Below are positions 53,511 through 62,818 of a stretch of 64,000 bases of DNA, one piece after another. Each line of letters opens with the position of its first letter. Within the stretch, counting starts at the first letter, position 1. The DNA is taken from positions 1 to 64,000 of the forward strand of contig JARLHY010000039.1 in assembly GCA_031292015.1 (NCBI GenBank), given 5' to 3'. The notes beneath the pieces were generated by a model. The model was not told the DNA's origin. It ran no database searches and worked only from the letters and a program-made list of their open reading frames with translations. Origin of the DNA: Negativicutes bacterium (GTDB lineage: Bacteria; Bacillota_C; Negativicutes; Sporomusales_B; JARLHX01). The translations under genes were made by a program, and so were the position numbers.

Positions 53511-54447
53511 GACGTCCACCTCCAAACCGGCCGAAGATTTTCATGCTGAATTCCTTGTTGCCGAACAGACCCTGCGGCCGGAAAATCATTAACAGGATCA
53601 GGATCAGCGAGTAGATAATCATCCTGATTTCAGGGAAACTCGCCAGGTAGGCCGAAGCGCCGGTAAGAATCAGCGCGCCGGCGATGGAGCCGGTAATACT
53701 GCCCAGACCGCCGAGCACCACCATTGTCAGCATGTCGAAAGACTGCATGAAGGTGAAGGATGCCGGATGGGCGATAAAGAAGGTGTGCGCAAACAACGCG
53801 CCGGCAACTCCGGCGAAAGCCGCGCCGATGGTAAAGGCCATCACCTTGTATTTGGTGGTGTTGACTCCCATGGCCTCAGCGGCGATCTCATTTTCGCGCA
53901 CCGAGATGCAGGCCCGGCCGTGAGTGGAATTGACGAAATTCTTGATAAAGAAGAGAGTCAACAGCATCATGAAAAAGGCCCAGGTAAAGTTGTTGTAGCG
54001 GGGAATGCCCATAAATCCGGAAGCACCGCCAACGTAGGGTATGTTTAAGATCGTGATGCGGATGATTTCGCCAAGACCCAAGGTCGCGATGGCCAGATAG
54101 TCTCCGGACAAGCGCAGGGTCGGCAAGCCGATGAAAAAGCCCAATGCTCCGGCGGCCATCGCCCCGATGATGATGGCGACAATGAACGGCAAACTGAATT
54201 TCACGGTACACACTGCACCAACGTAGGCCCCGACGGCCATGAAACCGGCATGGCCGATGGAAAACTGGCCGGTAAAGCCATTGATCAGGTTGAGGCTGCT
54301 GGACAGTATGACGTAGATGCAAATCTTGATGATGTTAAGTTCATAATAGGGAGGGATCACCTCGACCATGATGAGGGTCTGCACCACGGCGTACAGGCCA
54401 ATGCTGGCTCCCAAAAGGAGTAAATCGTTTTTTCTGCTCTTATTCAT
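53488..54447 (-). CDS. livM: Branched-chain amino acid ABC transporter, permease LivM
   Basis: 319 residues, about nine membrane helices. LivM signatures NLINGFTGQFSIGHAGFMAVGAY near residue 55 and the ATPase-coupling loop SVRENEIAAEAMGVNTTKYKVMAF. ATG 54447 follows AGGTGG closely; a GTG at 54456 is also possible. Pairs with LivH in the membrane. Confidence 0.95.
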   Translation of the reverse strand: MNKSRKNDLLLLGASIGLYAVVQTLIMVEVIPPYYELNIIKICIYVILSSSLNLINGFTGQFSIGHAGFMAVGAYVGAVCTVKFSLPFIVAIIIGAMAAGALGFFIGLPTLRLSGDYLAIATLGLGEIIRITILNIPYVGGASGFMGIPRYNNFTWAFFMMLLTLFFIKNFVNSTHGRACISVRENEIAAEAMGVNTTKYKVMAFTIGAAFAGVAGALFAHTFFIAHPASFTFMQSFDMLTMVVLGGLGSITGSIAGALILTGASAYLASFPEIRMIIYSLILILLMIFRPQGLFGNKEFSMKIFGRFGGGRRGTTQSN

Positions 54448-54456
54448 GCCAGCCAC

Positions 54457-55353
54457 CTACACTTTCTCGCGGACATTCTTGCCCAACAAACCCGACGGTT
54501 TGAAGAGAAGAATGACAATCAATATGATAAATGCCGCCGCGTCGCGGAAGGTAGAGGACAAGAAGCCGCTGACCAACGCTTCGACGACACCCATGATGAT
54601 CCCACCCAGCATAGCGCCGGGTATGATGCCGATGCCGCCAAGAACCGCAGCCACGAAAGCTTTCAGACCCGGCATGATGCCCATCAGCGGGTCGATGGAG
54701 TTGTAGTAGACTCCGACCATCACCCCGGCGGCGGCGGCAAGGCCTGAGCCGATGGCGAAGGTGAAGGAAATGACCATGTCGACATTTATGCCCATCAACC
54801 GGGCGGCGTCGCTGTCGAAGGAAACGGCCCGCATGGCTTTACCGATCATGGTCCGCTGGACGATATAGGTCAAAATCAGCATCAGGACCAGGGACACAGC
54901 CAAAATGATGATCTGTTGACTGTTGATCATCACCCCGCCGATGTTGTAAAGCTCGGACGGGAATATTGCCGGGAAGGTGCGGGGCTGAGGCGTCACCAGA
55001 AACATCCCGGTGTATTCAAGAAACAACGATACCCCAAAGGCGGTAATCAGGACGGCGATTTTGGGGGCGTGCCGCAAGGGACGGTACGCGGCCCTCTCAA
55101 TAATTACCCCTGCCAGCGCGGCGCCAAACATCGATATGATTAGCGCCGGGAAAAACGACATATGAAAGACAGTAGTGCAGAAAAACCCGATATAAGCACC
55201 AAGCATGTAAATGTCGCCATGGGCAAAGTTGATCAGTTTAAGTATGCCGTAGACCATGGTATATCCCAGAGCAATAAGGGAGTAAATACTCCCCAGGGAT
55301 ACGCCGTTGATCATCTGCTGGATAAATTGCTGTGGTAACGACTGAATTTCCAT
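54457..55353 (-). CDS. livH: Branched-chain amino acid ABC transporter, permease LivH
   Basis: 298 residues from ATG 55353. LivH features: QQMINGVSLGSIYSLIALGYTMVYGILKLINFAHGDIYMLGAY and the coupling loop AMRAVSFDSDAARLMGINVDMVISF. The longer upstream frame is untranslated leader. First gene after its own consensus promoter, so the permease/ATPase set can be made separately from the binding protein. Confidence 0.95.
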   Translation of the reverse strand: MEIQSLPQQFIQQMINGVSLGSIYSLIALGYTMVYGILKLINFAHGDIYMLGAYIGFFCTTVFHMSFFPALIISMFGAALAGVIIERAAYRPLRHAPKIAVLITAFGVSLFLEYTGMFLVTPQPRTFPAIFPSELYNIGGVMINSQQIIILAVSLVLMLILTYIVQRTMIGKAMRAVSFDSDAARLMGINVDMVISFTFAIGSGLAAAAGVMVGVYYNSIDPLMGIMPGLKAFVAAVLGGIGIIPGAMLGGIIMGVVEALVSGFLSSTFRDAAAFIILIVILLFKPSGLLGKNVREKV

Positions 55354-55613
55354 GTGCTCTCTTCTTCCTCCTTGTCTTGCTTTTTTTTGCGGAACCGGGT
55401 TCCGATTCTGCAGGATTGTGCTGTCTGTTCCCGATTCTCGGTACGATACTGCCTGAATTCTATGTATCCATTCCGTGACCAAAAGATAAGGGCGGCCACC
55501 GGACTAAATTACACCAGGCCGGCACCCGCCGCGATGCATTCGCGCCTATCTTACAGTCGCGAAAATAGAACTGTTCAGACGGATGAGCATGCCCCGTTGC
55601 ATTCCCAGTGTTT
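55354..55613 (-). other. livH leader
   Basis: About 250 bases of transcribed leader between the promoter and livH. It contains a GGAACC/GGTTCC hairpin close to the gene (near 55400) but no T-box (no TGGNACCGCG) and no terminator that I can see. Function unknown. Confidence 0.5.
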
Positions 55614-55642
55614 ATTATAGGGAGAGGGTTTCGGCCTGTCAA
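55614..55642 (-). promoter_or_regulatory. Sigma-A promoter of livHMGF
   Basis: Perfect consensus TTGACA (55642-55637), 17-base spacer, TATAAT (55619-55614). Transcription should start near 55607. Confidence 0.88.
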
Positions 55643-55722
55643 TAGTTCTATCTCGTGTACCCTTAAACCTTCATCTCCTGCCTGGAAAGTTAAGGGACTG
55701 ACTTTCGCTGTTTACGATAGAA

Positions 55723-55750
55723 AGGGGATAAGACTCACGCCTTATCCCCT
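55723..55750 (-). terminator. livJ terminator
   Basis: Stem AGGGGATAAG/CTTATCCCCT with an eight-base loop, followed on the minus strand by TTTCTAT, directly after the livJ stop. It separates livJ from the livHMGF promoter. Confidence 0.8.
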
Positions 55751-55768
55751 CGCACCTCATCGTACTGA

Positions 55769-56932
55769 TTAGGGATTAACTTTCTCTTTAAATACTTGTT
55801 TGCCTTCTTTCATTTCGATAACAACGGCGCTCTTGACCGGGTCATGGTTTTCGTTCAGGGTGACTTGGCCGGTTACGACCGCAAGGCCCTTGGTCTGAGC
55901 GATGGCGTCTTTAATTTTGGAAGGATCGTCGCTGTTAGCCCGCTTGATTGCGTCAACCAGCATGTAAGCGGCGTCGTAGCCGAGAGCTGCCAGAGCGTCA
56001 GGCACCTGGCCGTATTCTTTCTTGTAGTCTTCTACGAACTTCTGAACTTTAGGATCCTTGTCTTCCGGAGAGTAGTGATTGCTGAAGTAGCCGTTGTTCA
56101 GAGCTGCGGCACCGGCGATCTCAACCAGTTTCGGGGAATCCCAGCCGTCGCCGCCGAGCAGCGCTACGGTGATGCCGAGTTCACGGGCCTGTTTGACAAT
56201 CAGGCCGACTTCCTGATAATAGCCGGGGATGAAAATAACTTCAGGATTGGTTGCTTTGATCTTGGTCAAAGTGGCTTTGAAGTCCTGGTCCTTCTGGAGG
56301 AAGGCTTCTTTGGAAACAATTTTGCCGCCGGCAGCTGTGAAAGCCTTCTCAAAGAACTCGGCCAGACCTTTGGAATAGTCCGAGCTGTTGTCTATGTAGA
56401 TGGCGGCTGTTTTGGCGTTGAGGGATTTTGAAGCGAAGTTGGCCATTACGGTGCCTTGGAAGGGATCGATAAAGCATACGCGGAAGGCATAGTCTTTTAC
56501 TTTGCCGTCTTCAACGGTGACTTTCGGGTTGGTCGAGGAAGTGGTAATGAACGGAACCTTATTCTGAATAGCGACAGGGGCGGCAGCAAGTGTATTGGAG
56601 CTTGCGACGGCACCCAGTACAGCCTTGACTTTATCTTGGGTGATCAGCTTGGTGACAGCGTTGGTGGACTCGGAAGGCTCGGATTTGTTGTCGGCCACAA
56701 TGAAGGTGATCTGTTTTCCGAGTACGCCACCAGCGGCGTTGATCTGTTTGAAGGCCAGTTTTGCGCCGTTGGCGGAAGACTGACCGAAAGTGGCTACGCC
56801 ACCAGTCATTTCAAAGTTGCCACCGATTTTGATATCTTTGGATTCGGATGAGCCGCCGCACCCGGCCGCCAGAACCGCCAGCATAGTCATAATAACTGCT
56901 AAACCAATAAGGGTTACCCATTTTTTGGACAC
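55769..56932 (-). CDS. livJ: Branched-chain amino acid-binding lipoprotein
   Basis: 387 residues. Lipoprotein signal with lipobox LAAGC (Cys25), then a type I periplasmic binding fold: IKIGGNFEMTGGVATFGQSSANGAKLAFKQIN, VKAVLGAVASSNTLAAAPVA, AIYIDNSSDYSKGLAEFF. It delivers Leu/Ile/Val or a related amino acid to LivHM. Start GTG 56932 behind AGGAGG. Own promoter and long leader upstream. Confidence 0.94.
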   Translation of the reverse strand: MSKKWVTLIGLAVIMTMLAVLAAGCGGSSESKDIKIGGNFEMTGGVATFGQSSANGAKLAFKQINAAGGVLGKQITFIVADNKSEPSESTNAVTKLITQDKVKAVLGAVASSNTLAAAPVAIQNKVPFITTSSTNPKVTVEDGKVKDYAFRVCFIDPFQGTVMANFASKSLNAKTAAIYIDNSSDYSKGLAEFFEKAFTAAGGKIVSKEAFLQKDQDFKATLTKIKATNPEVIFIPGYYQEVGLIVKQARELGITVALLGGDGWDSPKLVEIAGAAALNNGYFSNHYSPEDKDPKVQKFVEDYKKEYGQVPDALAALGYDAAYMLVDAIKRANSDDPSKIKDAIAQTKGLAVVTGQVTLNENHDPVKSAVVIEMKEGKQVFKEKVNP

Positions 56933-56949
56933 TAAAATTCCTCCTTCAA

Positions 56950-57225
56950 TTAGGTCTCGGTTTCTAGATTTCTTCTGACAAGCGATTACGTCTCCCCGAT
57001 TCCTCCTCTCCTTACGGTTGGAACATAGGACACTAAATACAAAAAGCCCGGCAGAAGGATCCGAAAAACCTTATGCTAGGGTTTTCCGACTATAGTGTAT
57101 TTCCGAACACTGTTCCGTCTCCGGTGTACACCCAGGGAAGTCTTTCCCCTGCAACATCTCCAGTACAAGTACGGTGATGTCTGTCTTTGTGTTTTATTAT
57201 AGGTGTACCGGCCAAAAGCTGTCAA
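56950..57225 (-). promoter_or_regulatory. livJ promoter and structured leader
   Basis: Promoter TTGACA (57225-57220), 18-base spacer, TATAAT (57201-57196). A leader of about 250 bases follows with several hairpins: CAGGG/CCCTG, GTGT-TCGGAAAT-ACAC, and CGGAAAACC/GGTTTTTCGG close to a GGGCTTTTTGT run (near 57050). This has the look of an attenuated leader. It does not match T-box, lysine or glycine riboswitches as I know them. Confidence 0.6.
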
Positions 57226-57366
57226 TAATTATTTCTTACAATCTGTGTTCTTATTTGTATCCTCCCGGAGAACATCTGTCCTCAATTCTTCCAGCGAATT
57301 TTCGACACGGTCCGAACCAAATCCCGCTGTTTTGGCCTGCTTAGCCAAATCCCAGACATAAAAATA
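57226..57366. other. Gap between the glt terminator and the livJ promoter
   Basis: About 140 bases without a gene, RNA or repeat that I can recognise. Confidence 0.4.
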
Positions 57367-57395
57367 CACCGCCAGCATTTTTTGCACTGGCGGTG
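57367..57395 (-). terminator. Terminator of the glutamate synthase operon
   Basis: Stem CACCGCCAG/CTGGCGGTG (57367-57375 with 57387-57395), followed on the minus strand by TATTTTTATG. Confidence 0.85.
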
Positions 57396-57407
57396 TGCTG
57401 TTCTTTT

Positions 57408-59735
57408 TTAAGAGACAGAATATATTTTGTACATATTTACCGGTTCGGCGTTATCGTATATGGTCCAGATCCCGCAGGGGCATACGCCGGCACAGATGCC
57501 GCAGCCGATGCACTTGGTGTCATCGGATACGTATTCGTAGCCGCCTTCGGGCAGCGTCACCCGGGATATGGCGTTTTCCGGACAGGACTTCATGCACATA
57601 TGGCAGTCACGGCAGGTACCGCAGCTGATACAGCGCTGATAGTCCTCCTGGGGCGAGGGCAGATCGCAGCTGTGGCACTTTTTGAAATATGCCGTACTGA
57701 GCCGGTCAGCGGGTATTTTTTGTTTCACTTCCGGCTTGTAGGTATTGCCAGTGAGATAGGCGTCCACAGCAAAGGCGGCCTGCCTTCCTGCACCGACGGC
57801 GTCGACCAGCCGTCCGGGGGCAATGGTGTCACCGGCCGTAAATACTCCGTCGGTTATGGAATAGTCGTCCCTGGGCTTCAGGTAACCCCGCTGCAGGCTG
57901 ATGCCAGCAGGCAGAAAACTCAGGTCCGGGCTTTCGCCAATGGTGATGATGACGGTATCGCCTTTGATCAGCTGACCGTTTTGTGTCACAATGCCGTCGG
58001 CGGTGATCTCCTTGGTCATCACCGGCCAGAGCAACACTCCGCCCATTTGCTGGACGTGTTCGATCTCCTTAGGGAAGGCGGCGGGGGCCTGGACGTCGAT
58101 GCAGGTAACTTCCTCGGCGCCCAGCTGATAGGCTCCGACGGCGGCGTCCATACCGGAGTTGCCGCAACCGATGACAATGATCTTTTTACCGATAACCGGC
58201 TTTTCACCACGGTTGATGGCTTTCAGAAAATCGAGACCTTTGAGAATACGCTCATGCCCCGGCCAGGGGATGACTTTGGGGATGTGGCCGCCGGTGGCAA
58301 CCACCACAGCGTCGTGGCCGGCGCGCAGTGCGGCAAATTTATCGGCGTCAATAGTTTCCCCTGGCTTAAAGATCACACCGATGTCCTTGATCCGCTGCAA
58401 TTCCTTTTCCAGGGTGGCCTGAGGCAAACGGGAACGGGGAATGACTTGCTCCATTTTTCCGCCCAGACGCATCCCCGCCTCGAAAACGGTTACGGCGTGG
58501 CCTTTGCGGGCCAGTTGCCAGGCGGCGGTCAAGCCGGCCGGCCCACCGCCGATGACGGCGACTTTTTTGCCGGTGTTGGCAGCCGGAGCCGGAAGGGTAA
58601 CGTCGACGGAGTAGGTGCCTAACTGACCGATCTGCGCGGACAGGTCCACTTCGCCGCGGGTGCATTCATCCATGCACAGGTTTGGACAGACCGAACCGCA
58701 GATCGAGCCGGGAAACGGAGTATATTCGAGAATCAGCCGGTAGGCTTCGTCAATCTTGCCTTCGCGCAGCAGGTTAAATCGCTGCTGGGATGGGATGGAC
58801 GCCGTGCAGTTAAACTCGCAGGGGGCGCTGTAGCGGGCGTCTTCCCACCGGGGAACCCGCTGCCGGTTGAGGCCGCTGGTAACCAGCCCAATCACACTGA
58901 AGTCGTCGTTGGTCACATCGCCGAAGATTCCGCCGGCAACCCACTCCTCCCGACGGAAGGACCAGGTGTCGGTATTGGCCTTTTTCGGCCGTTCGTCATA
59001 GGTCAGCGGCTGGACTTTCTGCCACTGGGTCCAGTCGGTGAGTTCTGCCTTGATCTCCTGCCGGCCTATGCTGGCAAGAAAATCATCCATATGGCTTTCG
59101 AGATATTCGATGTCGGCGGCGTCAAGAGTCAGGATTTTTACATCCTTTTGGGAAATCCCGCTGGCTTGGCCGCGGAAATAGAGTTTGCCACCGACCATAC
59201 CGATACAGGAACGGTCTCCAAGGACCGATTCGAACTGTTCGCTGTCGTAGCCGCAGACAACGGCTATACCGCCGGACATAAACTCGAAGGAAAAGCTGCC
59301 GCAGTTCTTGAGCACCCAAAATTCCGGCGCAGAATAAAGCGGATCGTGTTTCATCATTGAGCCGGACCGGGTTCCTGCCCGGCCGCCGACATAGACCGTG
59401 CCGGAGGCGGCACAGTGGGCGGTGGTATCGCCGCCGTCGCCGCGAACGATGATTCTGCCGCCGGCGTTGAGCCAGCCGACGTCAGCCGGCGCAGGGCCGT
59501 CGACAATGATCTCGGTGCCTTCCAGGCACATCGACCCCACCCGCTGCCCGGGATTGGTGACAGTAAACTTGAGCGGCTTTCCTTCCGGATGCCACAAAGG
59601 CCCGCCAATATCATGCTGGCCTGATGCTTCAATGTTGAATTCGGTCTCACCGGCTGCCAGGGCCTGATTGATCGCCTGCAGGAGATCCTGCGTGGACATC
59701 CGGTTATTGCCTTGTAGAGCGTTGATTTTAAACAT
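57408..59735 (-). CDS. Split glutamate synthase: GXGXG domain fused to GltD-type reductase and ferredoxin
   Basis: 775 residues. Residues about 20-235 are the GltB C-terminal GXGXG beta-helix (GGPLWHPEGKPLKF, GDGGDTTAHCAASGTVYVGGRAGTRSG). Then a GltD-like part: N-terminal Fe-S domain (FPGSICGSVCPNLCMDECTRG), FAD motif VAVIGGGPAGLTAAWQLARKG, NAD(P) motif IIVIGCGNSGMDAAVGA, FTAGDTIAPGRLVDAVG. The C-terminus adds Cys-rich ferredoxin motifs (CISCGTCRDCHMCMKSCP; CIGCGICAGVCPCG). It carries electrons from NAD(P)H or ferredoxin to the FMN subunit. Last gene of the operon. Confidence 0.9.
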   Translation of the reverse strand: MFKINALQGNNRMSTQDLLQAINQALAAGETEFNIEASGQHDIGGPLWHPEGKPLKFTVTNPGQRVGSMCLEGTEIIVDGPAPADVGWLNAGGRIIVRGDGGDTTAHCAASGTVYVGGRAGTRSGSMMKHDPLYSAPEFWVLKNCGSFSFEFMSGGIAVVCGYDSEQFESVLGDRSCIGMVGGKLYFRGQASGISQKDVKILTLDAADIEYLESHMDDFLASIGRQEIKAELTDWTQWQKVQPLTYDERPKKANTDTWSFRREEWVAGGIFGDVTNDDFSVIGLVTSGLNRQRVPRWEDARYSAPCEFNCTASIPSQQRFNLLREGKIDEAYRLILEYTPFPGSICGSVCPNLCMDECTRGEVDLSAQIGQLGTYSVDVTLPAPAANTGKKVAVIGGGPAGLTAAWQLARKGHAVTVFEAGMRLGGKMEQVIPRSRLPQATLEKELQRIKDIGVIFKPGETIDADKFAALRAGHDAVVVATGGHIPKVIPWPGHERILKGLDFLKAINRGEKPVIGKKIIVIGCGNSGMDAAVGAYQLGAEEVTCIDVQAPAAFPKEIEHVQQMGGVLLWPVMTKEITADGIVTQNGQLIKGDTVIITIGESPDLSFLPAGISLQRGYLKPRDDYSITDGVFTAGDTIAPGRLVDAVGAGRQAAFAVDAYLTGNTYKPEVKQKIPADRLSTAYFKKCHSCDLPSPQEDYQRCISCGTCRDCHMCMKSCPENAISRVTLPEGGYEYVSDDTKCIGCGICAGVCPCGIWTIYDNAEPVNMYKIYSVS

Positions 59736-59747
59736 AGTCCACCCCTC

Positions 59748-61382
59748 CTAACACGCGTACTGGATCGCCAGTTTATCAGCGATGGCCTTGTCGGTGGTGA
59801 CGAGAGCGTCGGAGCGGCCTACCGGCAGGGAGCTGTTGCCAATGGGAGCCATCAGTTTGCGCAGCTCGGCGTCCAACGCCAGCATATAGTCTACAATGTT
59901 CTGGGCTGCTTTATCGACATCCAGCCGCCGTACCAGGCGCGGATCCTGAGTACAGATGCCTGTGGGGCAATGGCCGGTGTTACAGGCGTTGCAGCGCCCT
60001 TCCTCGTTGCCGACACAGCCGCAGAGCTGGATGAGCAGCTTGCCGAGAAATACGCCGTTGGCGCCGAGGCAGATCATCTTGAAAGCATCGGCTGCGGCGT
60101 TGCCTGTCAGTCCGAGGCCGCCGCCGGCCCAAAGGGGAATCTGTCCCTGTCGGCCTTGCTTCACGGCAGCGAGATAGCATTCCCGCACCTTGGAAACAAC
60201 CGGATGTCCGGTGTGGTCGAGGGATACTTCGTTGGCAGCACCGGTGCCGCCCTGGATGCCGTCGAGGAAGAAGCCGCCGCAGATCCGGTAGGGATCGCGG
60301 AGCAGGTTGTTGTACACCGACACCGAAGTCGCCGACGCAGCGCATTTTATCGCCACAGGTACGCGGAACTTAAAGGCGGCGTTGAGGGACATATGCATCT
60401 TTTGCACAGATTCTTCAATCGAATACAGGCCCTGATGATTGGGCGGCGACATGAGATCGGCCTTAGGCACCCCGCGGATGGCCTGAATGTGCTCGGCTAC
60501 TTTGGCTGCCGGCAGAAGACCTCCGTCGCCCGGCTTGGCCCCCTGGCCGATTTTGATGATAATCCCGGCCGGGTCGACTTTCATATGCGGCAGGGCTTTA
60601 ACGATCCGGTTCCAGCCAAAATGACCGGAGGCGATCTGCATGATCATGTATTTGAGTTGTTCGGACTTCATCAGTTGAACCGGCATGCCGCCTTCACCGG
60701 AGCTCATCCGCACCGGCATGTTGTACCGCTCGTTGAGAAAAGCGGTGGCAAGGCTGATGGCTTCCCAGGCGCGGGTGGACAAAGCGCCGATGGACATATC
60801 GCTGAAAATCACCGGATAGATCCAGTGCACCGGCGGCGTCCAATCATTCAGGCGCAGTTCGCCGTTATTAACGCTAAGGGGCAGTTCCGCCGGCAGCAGT
60901 ACCCGGCCGAAGGGGGCCAGTATATCGAAGGTATGACGTTCGGAGTCCAGCGAAGGGTCGGTCATCTGGGAAATGCGGCCAATGACAATCTTGTCCAGCG
61001 TACGCTCTTTGGTCAGGTTGTTGCGGCCGCCTCGCTTGATCGGCGAACCGCCGAGCCGGGCCAACAAATTCATCCGGGAATCGGTATTGCGAACAGGCTT
61101 GATCGCCCGGTTCGGACACACTTTTTCGCACATGCCGCAGCCAACGCAGGCGTTTGCGACACTGTTTTTCTGTTTGATCACAGGTATGGCCTTATGCTGC
61201 TGGCTGGGTTCGGGCTGGTGACCGGTGGAAATGGTGATCGAGCGGCGCTCGACTCCGGGTTCGATTGCTTTGAATGTACAGGAAGCGACACAGCTGCCGC
61301 ACATGGTACAGCGTTCCGGTAAATACTCAATCTTCCACGGCAAATCGTTAAAGGTAGGATCTTGGGTTCTTACTGTTTCCAT
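59748..61382 (-). CDS. Split glutamate synthase: FMN-binding synthase subunit
   Basis: 544 residues. Two ferredoxin motifs first (CTMCGSCVASCT; CVGCGMCEKVCP), then the glutamate synthase central domain: MSSGEGGMPVQLMKSEQL, IIKIGQGAKPGDGGLLPAAKV, FFLDGIQGGTGAANEVSLDHTG, and the 3Fe-4S type segment CGCVGNEEGRCNACNTGHCPTGICTQDP. It condenses ammonia with 2-oxoglutarate to glutamate. This stand-alone form, with added ferredoxins, is the archaeal-type GltB2 found also in some anaerobic Firmicutes. Overlaps the glutaminase gene by 13 bases. Confidence 0.93.
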   Translation of the reverse strand: METVRTQDPTFNDLPWKIEYLPERCTMCGSCVASCTFKAIEPGVERRSITISTGHQPEPSQQHKAIPVIKQKNSVANACVGCGMCEKVCPNRAIKPVRNTDSRMNLLARLGGSPIKRGGRNNLTKERTLDKIVIGRISQMTDPSLDSERHTFDILAPFGRVLLPAELPLSVNNGELRLNDWTPPVHWIYPVIFSDMSIGALSTRAWEAISLATAFLNERYNMPVRMSSGEGGMPVQLMKSEQLKYMIMQIASGHFGWNRIVKALPHMKVDPAGIIIKIGQGAKPGDGGLLPAAKVAEHIQAIRGVPKADLMSPPNHQGLYSIEESVQKMHMSLNAAFKFRVPVAIKCAASATSVSVYNNLLRDPYRICGGFFLDGIQGGTGAANEVSLDHTGHPVVSKVRECYLAAVKQGRQGQIPLWAGGGLGLTGNAAADAFKMICLGANGVFLGKLLIQLCGCVGNEEGRCNACNTGHCPTGICTQDPRLVRRLDVDKAAQNIVDYMLALDAELRKLMAPIGNSSLPVGRSDALVTTDKAIADKLAIQYAC

Positions 61383-62476
61383 CGCTGCACCTCCATTTCC
61401 GGCGTAATAACGACAACTTCCCGTTCGTTGGGGTAGATGTCGGTGGCCGGATCACGATCAGGCAGCACGACATTGAGGCCTGTTACCTCGGAAGATATGA
61501 CTGTAGTGGTGCCATCGCAACCCACGACCACCGGTCGCAGTTTTTTCGAATCGCAGCAGGTCATGATACTGTTGTCCGGCAACATGGCGATGATGGTGTT
61601 CGGACCGTTGATTTCCAAGTGGCCGAGGGACTGGCGGATGACCTTCAGTTCGTTTTTATCCGACCTTTTTTCGATCTCGTCGAAGGGCAAAGGAGTGATA
61701 ACATGCTTGTAATACTTTATCGGCCATTTCAACTGATGCAGAACATAGTGCAAAGTATATAGGAAGTTTTGCGAATCGGACTCAAAGCCGATATAGCCGT
61801 TATGAAGCGAGAGCTGATATTCCTTGTTTTTGGTGTAAAAGGTATTTTCTCCGTTGGCGCAAAGGGTGTAGCCCTGGATAAAAAACGGATGGGCGGCGTA
61901 CCGGACGATTTCATAGTTGGTGTTTTGCCGGCACTGGACGACGACATTCCTGGCCATTAACTCGCCACTGTCATCCCAGAGCCTGAAATAGGTGGCAATA
62001 TCGCGGGGATCGCCGATTTCTTTGAGCGTAAGTACGTCAGGCCAGAAGGAGAATACATATCCTTCCTGGACCTTTTCCAGCAAGACTCGCAGGGCGAGGC
62101 GGGTGTTCAGCAGCAGTTCCTCTTTTTCCGCCCAGGCTGCGTCACGGTATTGCTCGGGATAGTCGTAACAGCGGAAGATATACAGCGGCATGGCTTTGAT
62201 GTCCAGCCCGGGCTTGCGACTGACTTTCGGAACCCATTCGTGGATCCGGTTGAAGTTATGGGCCTCCATATAGTCTTCCACCAGTTTGGCTCCCTGCTGG
62301 GTGCAGGCCAGTGACAGGAGCGGCTTATCCTTAAACCTGGCGAAGATCCCGTCAAGATCCTGCATGACCATGGCAAACCCCGAATTGTCGTGCCCCTCTT
62401 GCTGGGGAAGCATCAGGCGGAGGGCCTGGGAAGGATGAAACGGGTTTTTGCTTTTAATAGCCCCGATACGGCACAT
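61370..62476 (-). CDS. Split glutamate synthase: class II glutamine amidotransferase subunit
   Basis: 368 residues beginning MCRIGAIKSKNPFHPSQALRLM, where Cys2 becomes the N-terminal nucleophile after Met removal. QEGHDNSGFAMVMQ and CANGENTFYTKNKEY are typical glutamine-binding parts. It releases ammonia from glutamine for the FMN subunit. First gene of the operon, behind a ykkC-type riboswitch. Confidence 0.92.
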   Translation of the reverse strand: MCRIGAIKSKNPFHPSQALRLMLPQQEGHDNSGFAMVMQDLDGIFARFKDKPLLSLACTQQGAKLVEDYMEAHNFNRIHEWVPKVSRKPGLDIKAMPLYIFRCYDYPEQYRDAAWAEKEELLLNTRLALRVLLEKVQEGYVFSFWPDVLTLKEIGDPRDIATYFRLWDDSGELMARNVVVQCRQNTNYEIVRYAAHPFFIQGYTLCANGENTFYTKNKEYQLSLHNGYIGFESDSQNFLYTLHYVLHQLKWPIKYYKHVITPLPFDEIEKRSDKNELKVIRQSLGHLEINGPNTIIAMLPDNSIMTCCDSKKLRPVVVGCDGTTTVISSEVTGLNVVLPDRDPATDIYPNEREVVVITPEMEVQRWKQ

Positions 62477-62636
62477 ATAAGTTCACCTCTCTCCAAAATA
62501 GAAAACCTACTTGCGCAGCTTCTCATGGGCCAAAGGCCTCCTCCGTGACCTCTTCTGCCCTCCTATACGTAATATGGAGCGCAAGCCGCAATTGAACCAG
62601 CTGCCCATCAGTGGAATAATGGTGCGTCTGACAGAT
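62477..62636 (-). other. Untranslated stretch between the riboswitch terminator and the glutamine amidotransferase gene
   Basis: About 160 bases downstream of the terminator. It holds a GGAGAGAGGTG ribosome site near the gene start and no further RNA family that I recognise. Confidence 0.4.
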
Positions 62637-62694
62637 TAAAAAAGACCCAACGCAAGATTCCGGATAGATTCCGGGACCTTCCGCTGGGTCTTTT
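62637..62694 (-). terminator. Riboswitch-controlled terminator of the glutamate synthase operon
   Basis: Minus strand AAGACCCAGCG pairs with CGTTGGGTCTT, and TTTTTTAA follows. The 5' arm is also the last part of the ykkC-type aptamer, so aptamer folding and termination exclude each other (ligand turns genes on). Confidence 0.85.
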
Positions 62695-62780
62695 ATCCCC
62701 ACGGTGTAACGCAAAAATGCGTCTGTGCCGCTTGGTCCAGGCCGCCGTTGGCGCGGAACCCTAGGCACACTCCCTTGGTA
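62680..62780 (-). ncRNA. ykkC subtype 2 riboswitch (probably ppGpp)
   Basis: Minus strand shows the ykkC core in order: GTGTGCCTAGGGTTCCGCG, CCTGGACCAAGCGGCACAGA, then GCGTTACACCG and GGGGATAAAAGACCCAG. The CCAAGCGGCACAGACGCA and TGCGTTACACCG blocks belong to subtype 2, not guanidine-I. Subtype 2a binds ppGpp and is known before glutamate synthase and branched-chain amino acid genes; subtype 2b binds PRPP and precedes purine genes. The glutamate synthase context favours ppGpp. Confidence 0.82.
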
Positions 62781-62818
62781 CATTTGTCTTTTGTAGTAAT
62801 ACTGCGATGGTTACACTA

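Noticed and set aside
56950..57225. T-box or ykkC element before livJ
   Set aside because: No TGGNACCGCG box and no CTAGGGTTCC/ATAAAAGCCC blocks.
59970..61322. 450-residue plus-strand ORF
   Set aside because: Antisense to the FMN synthase subunit of glutamate synthase, caused by high GC third positions.
62523..62783. 86-residue ORF before the glutamine amidotransferase gene
   Set aside because: Covers the riboswitch and terminator; it is leader RNA.
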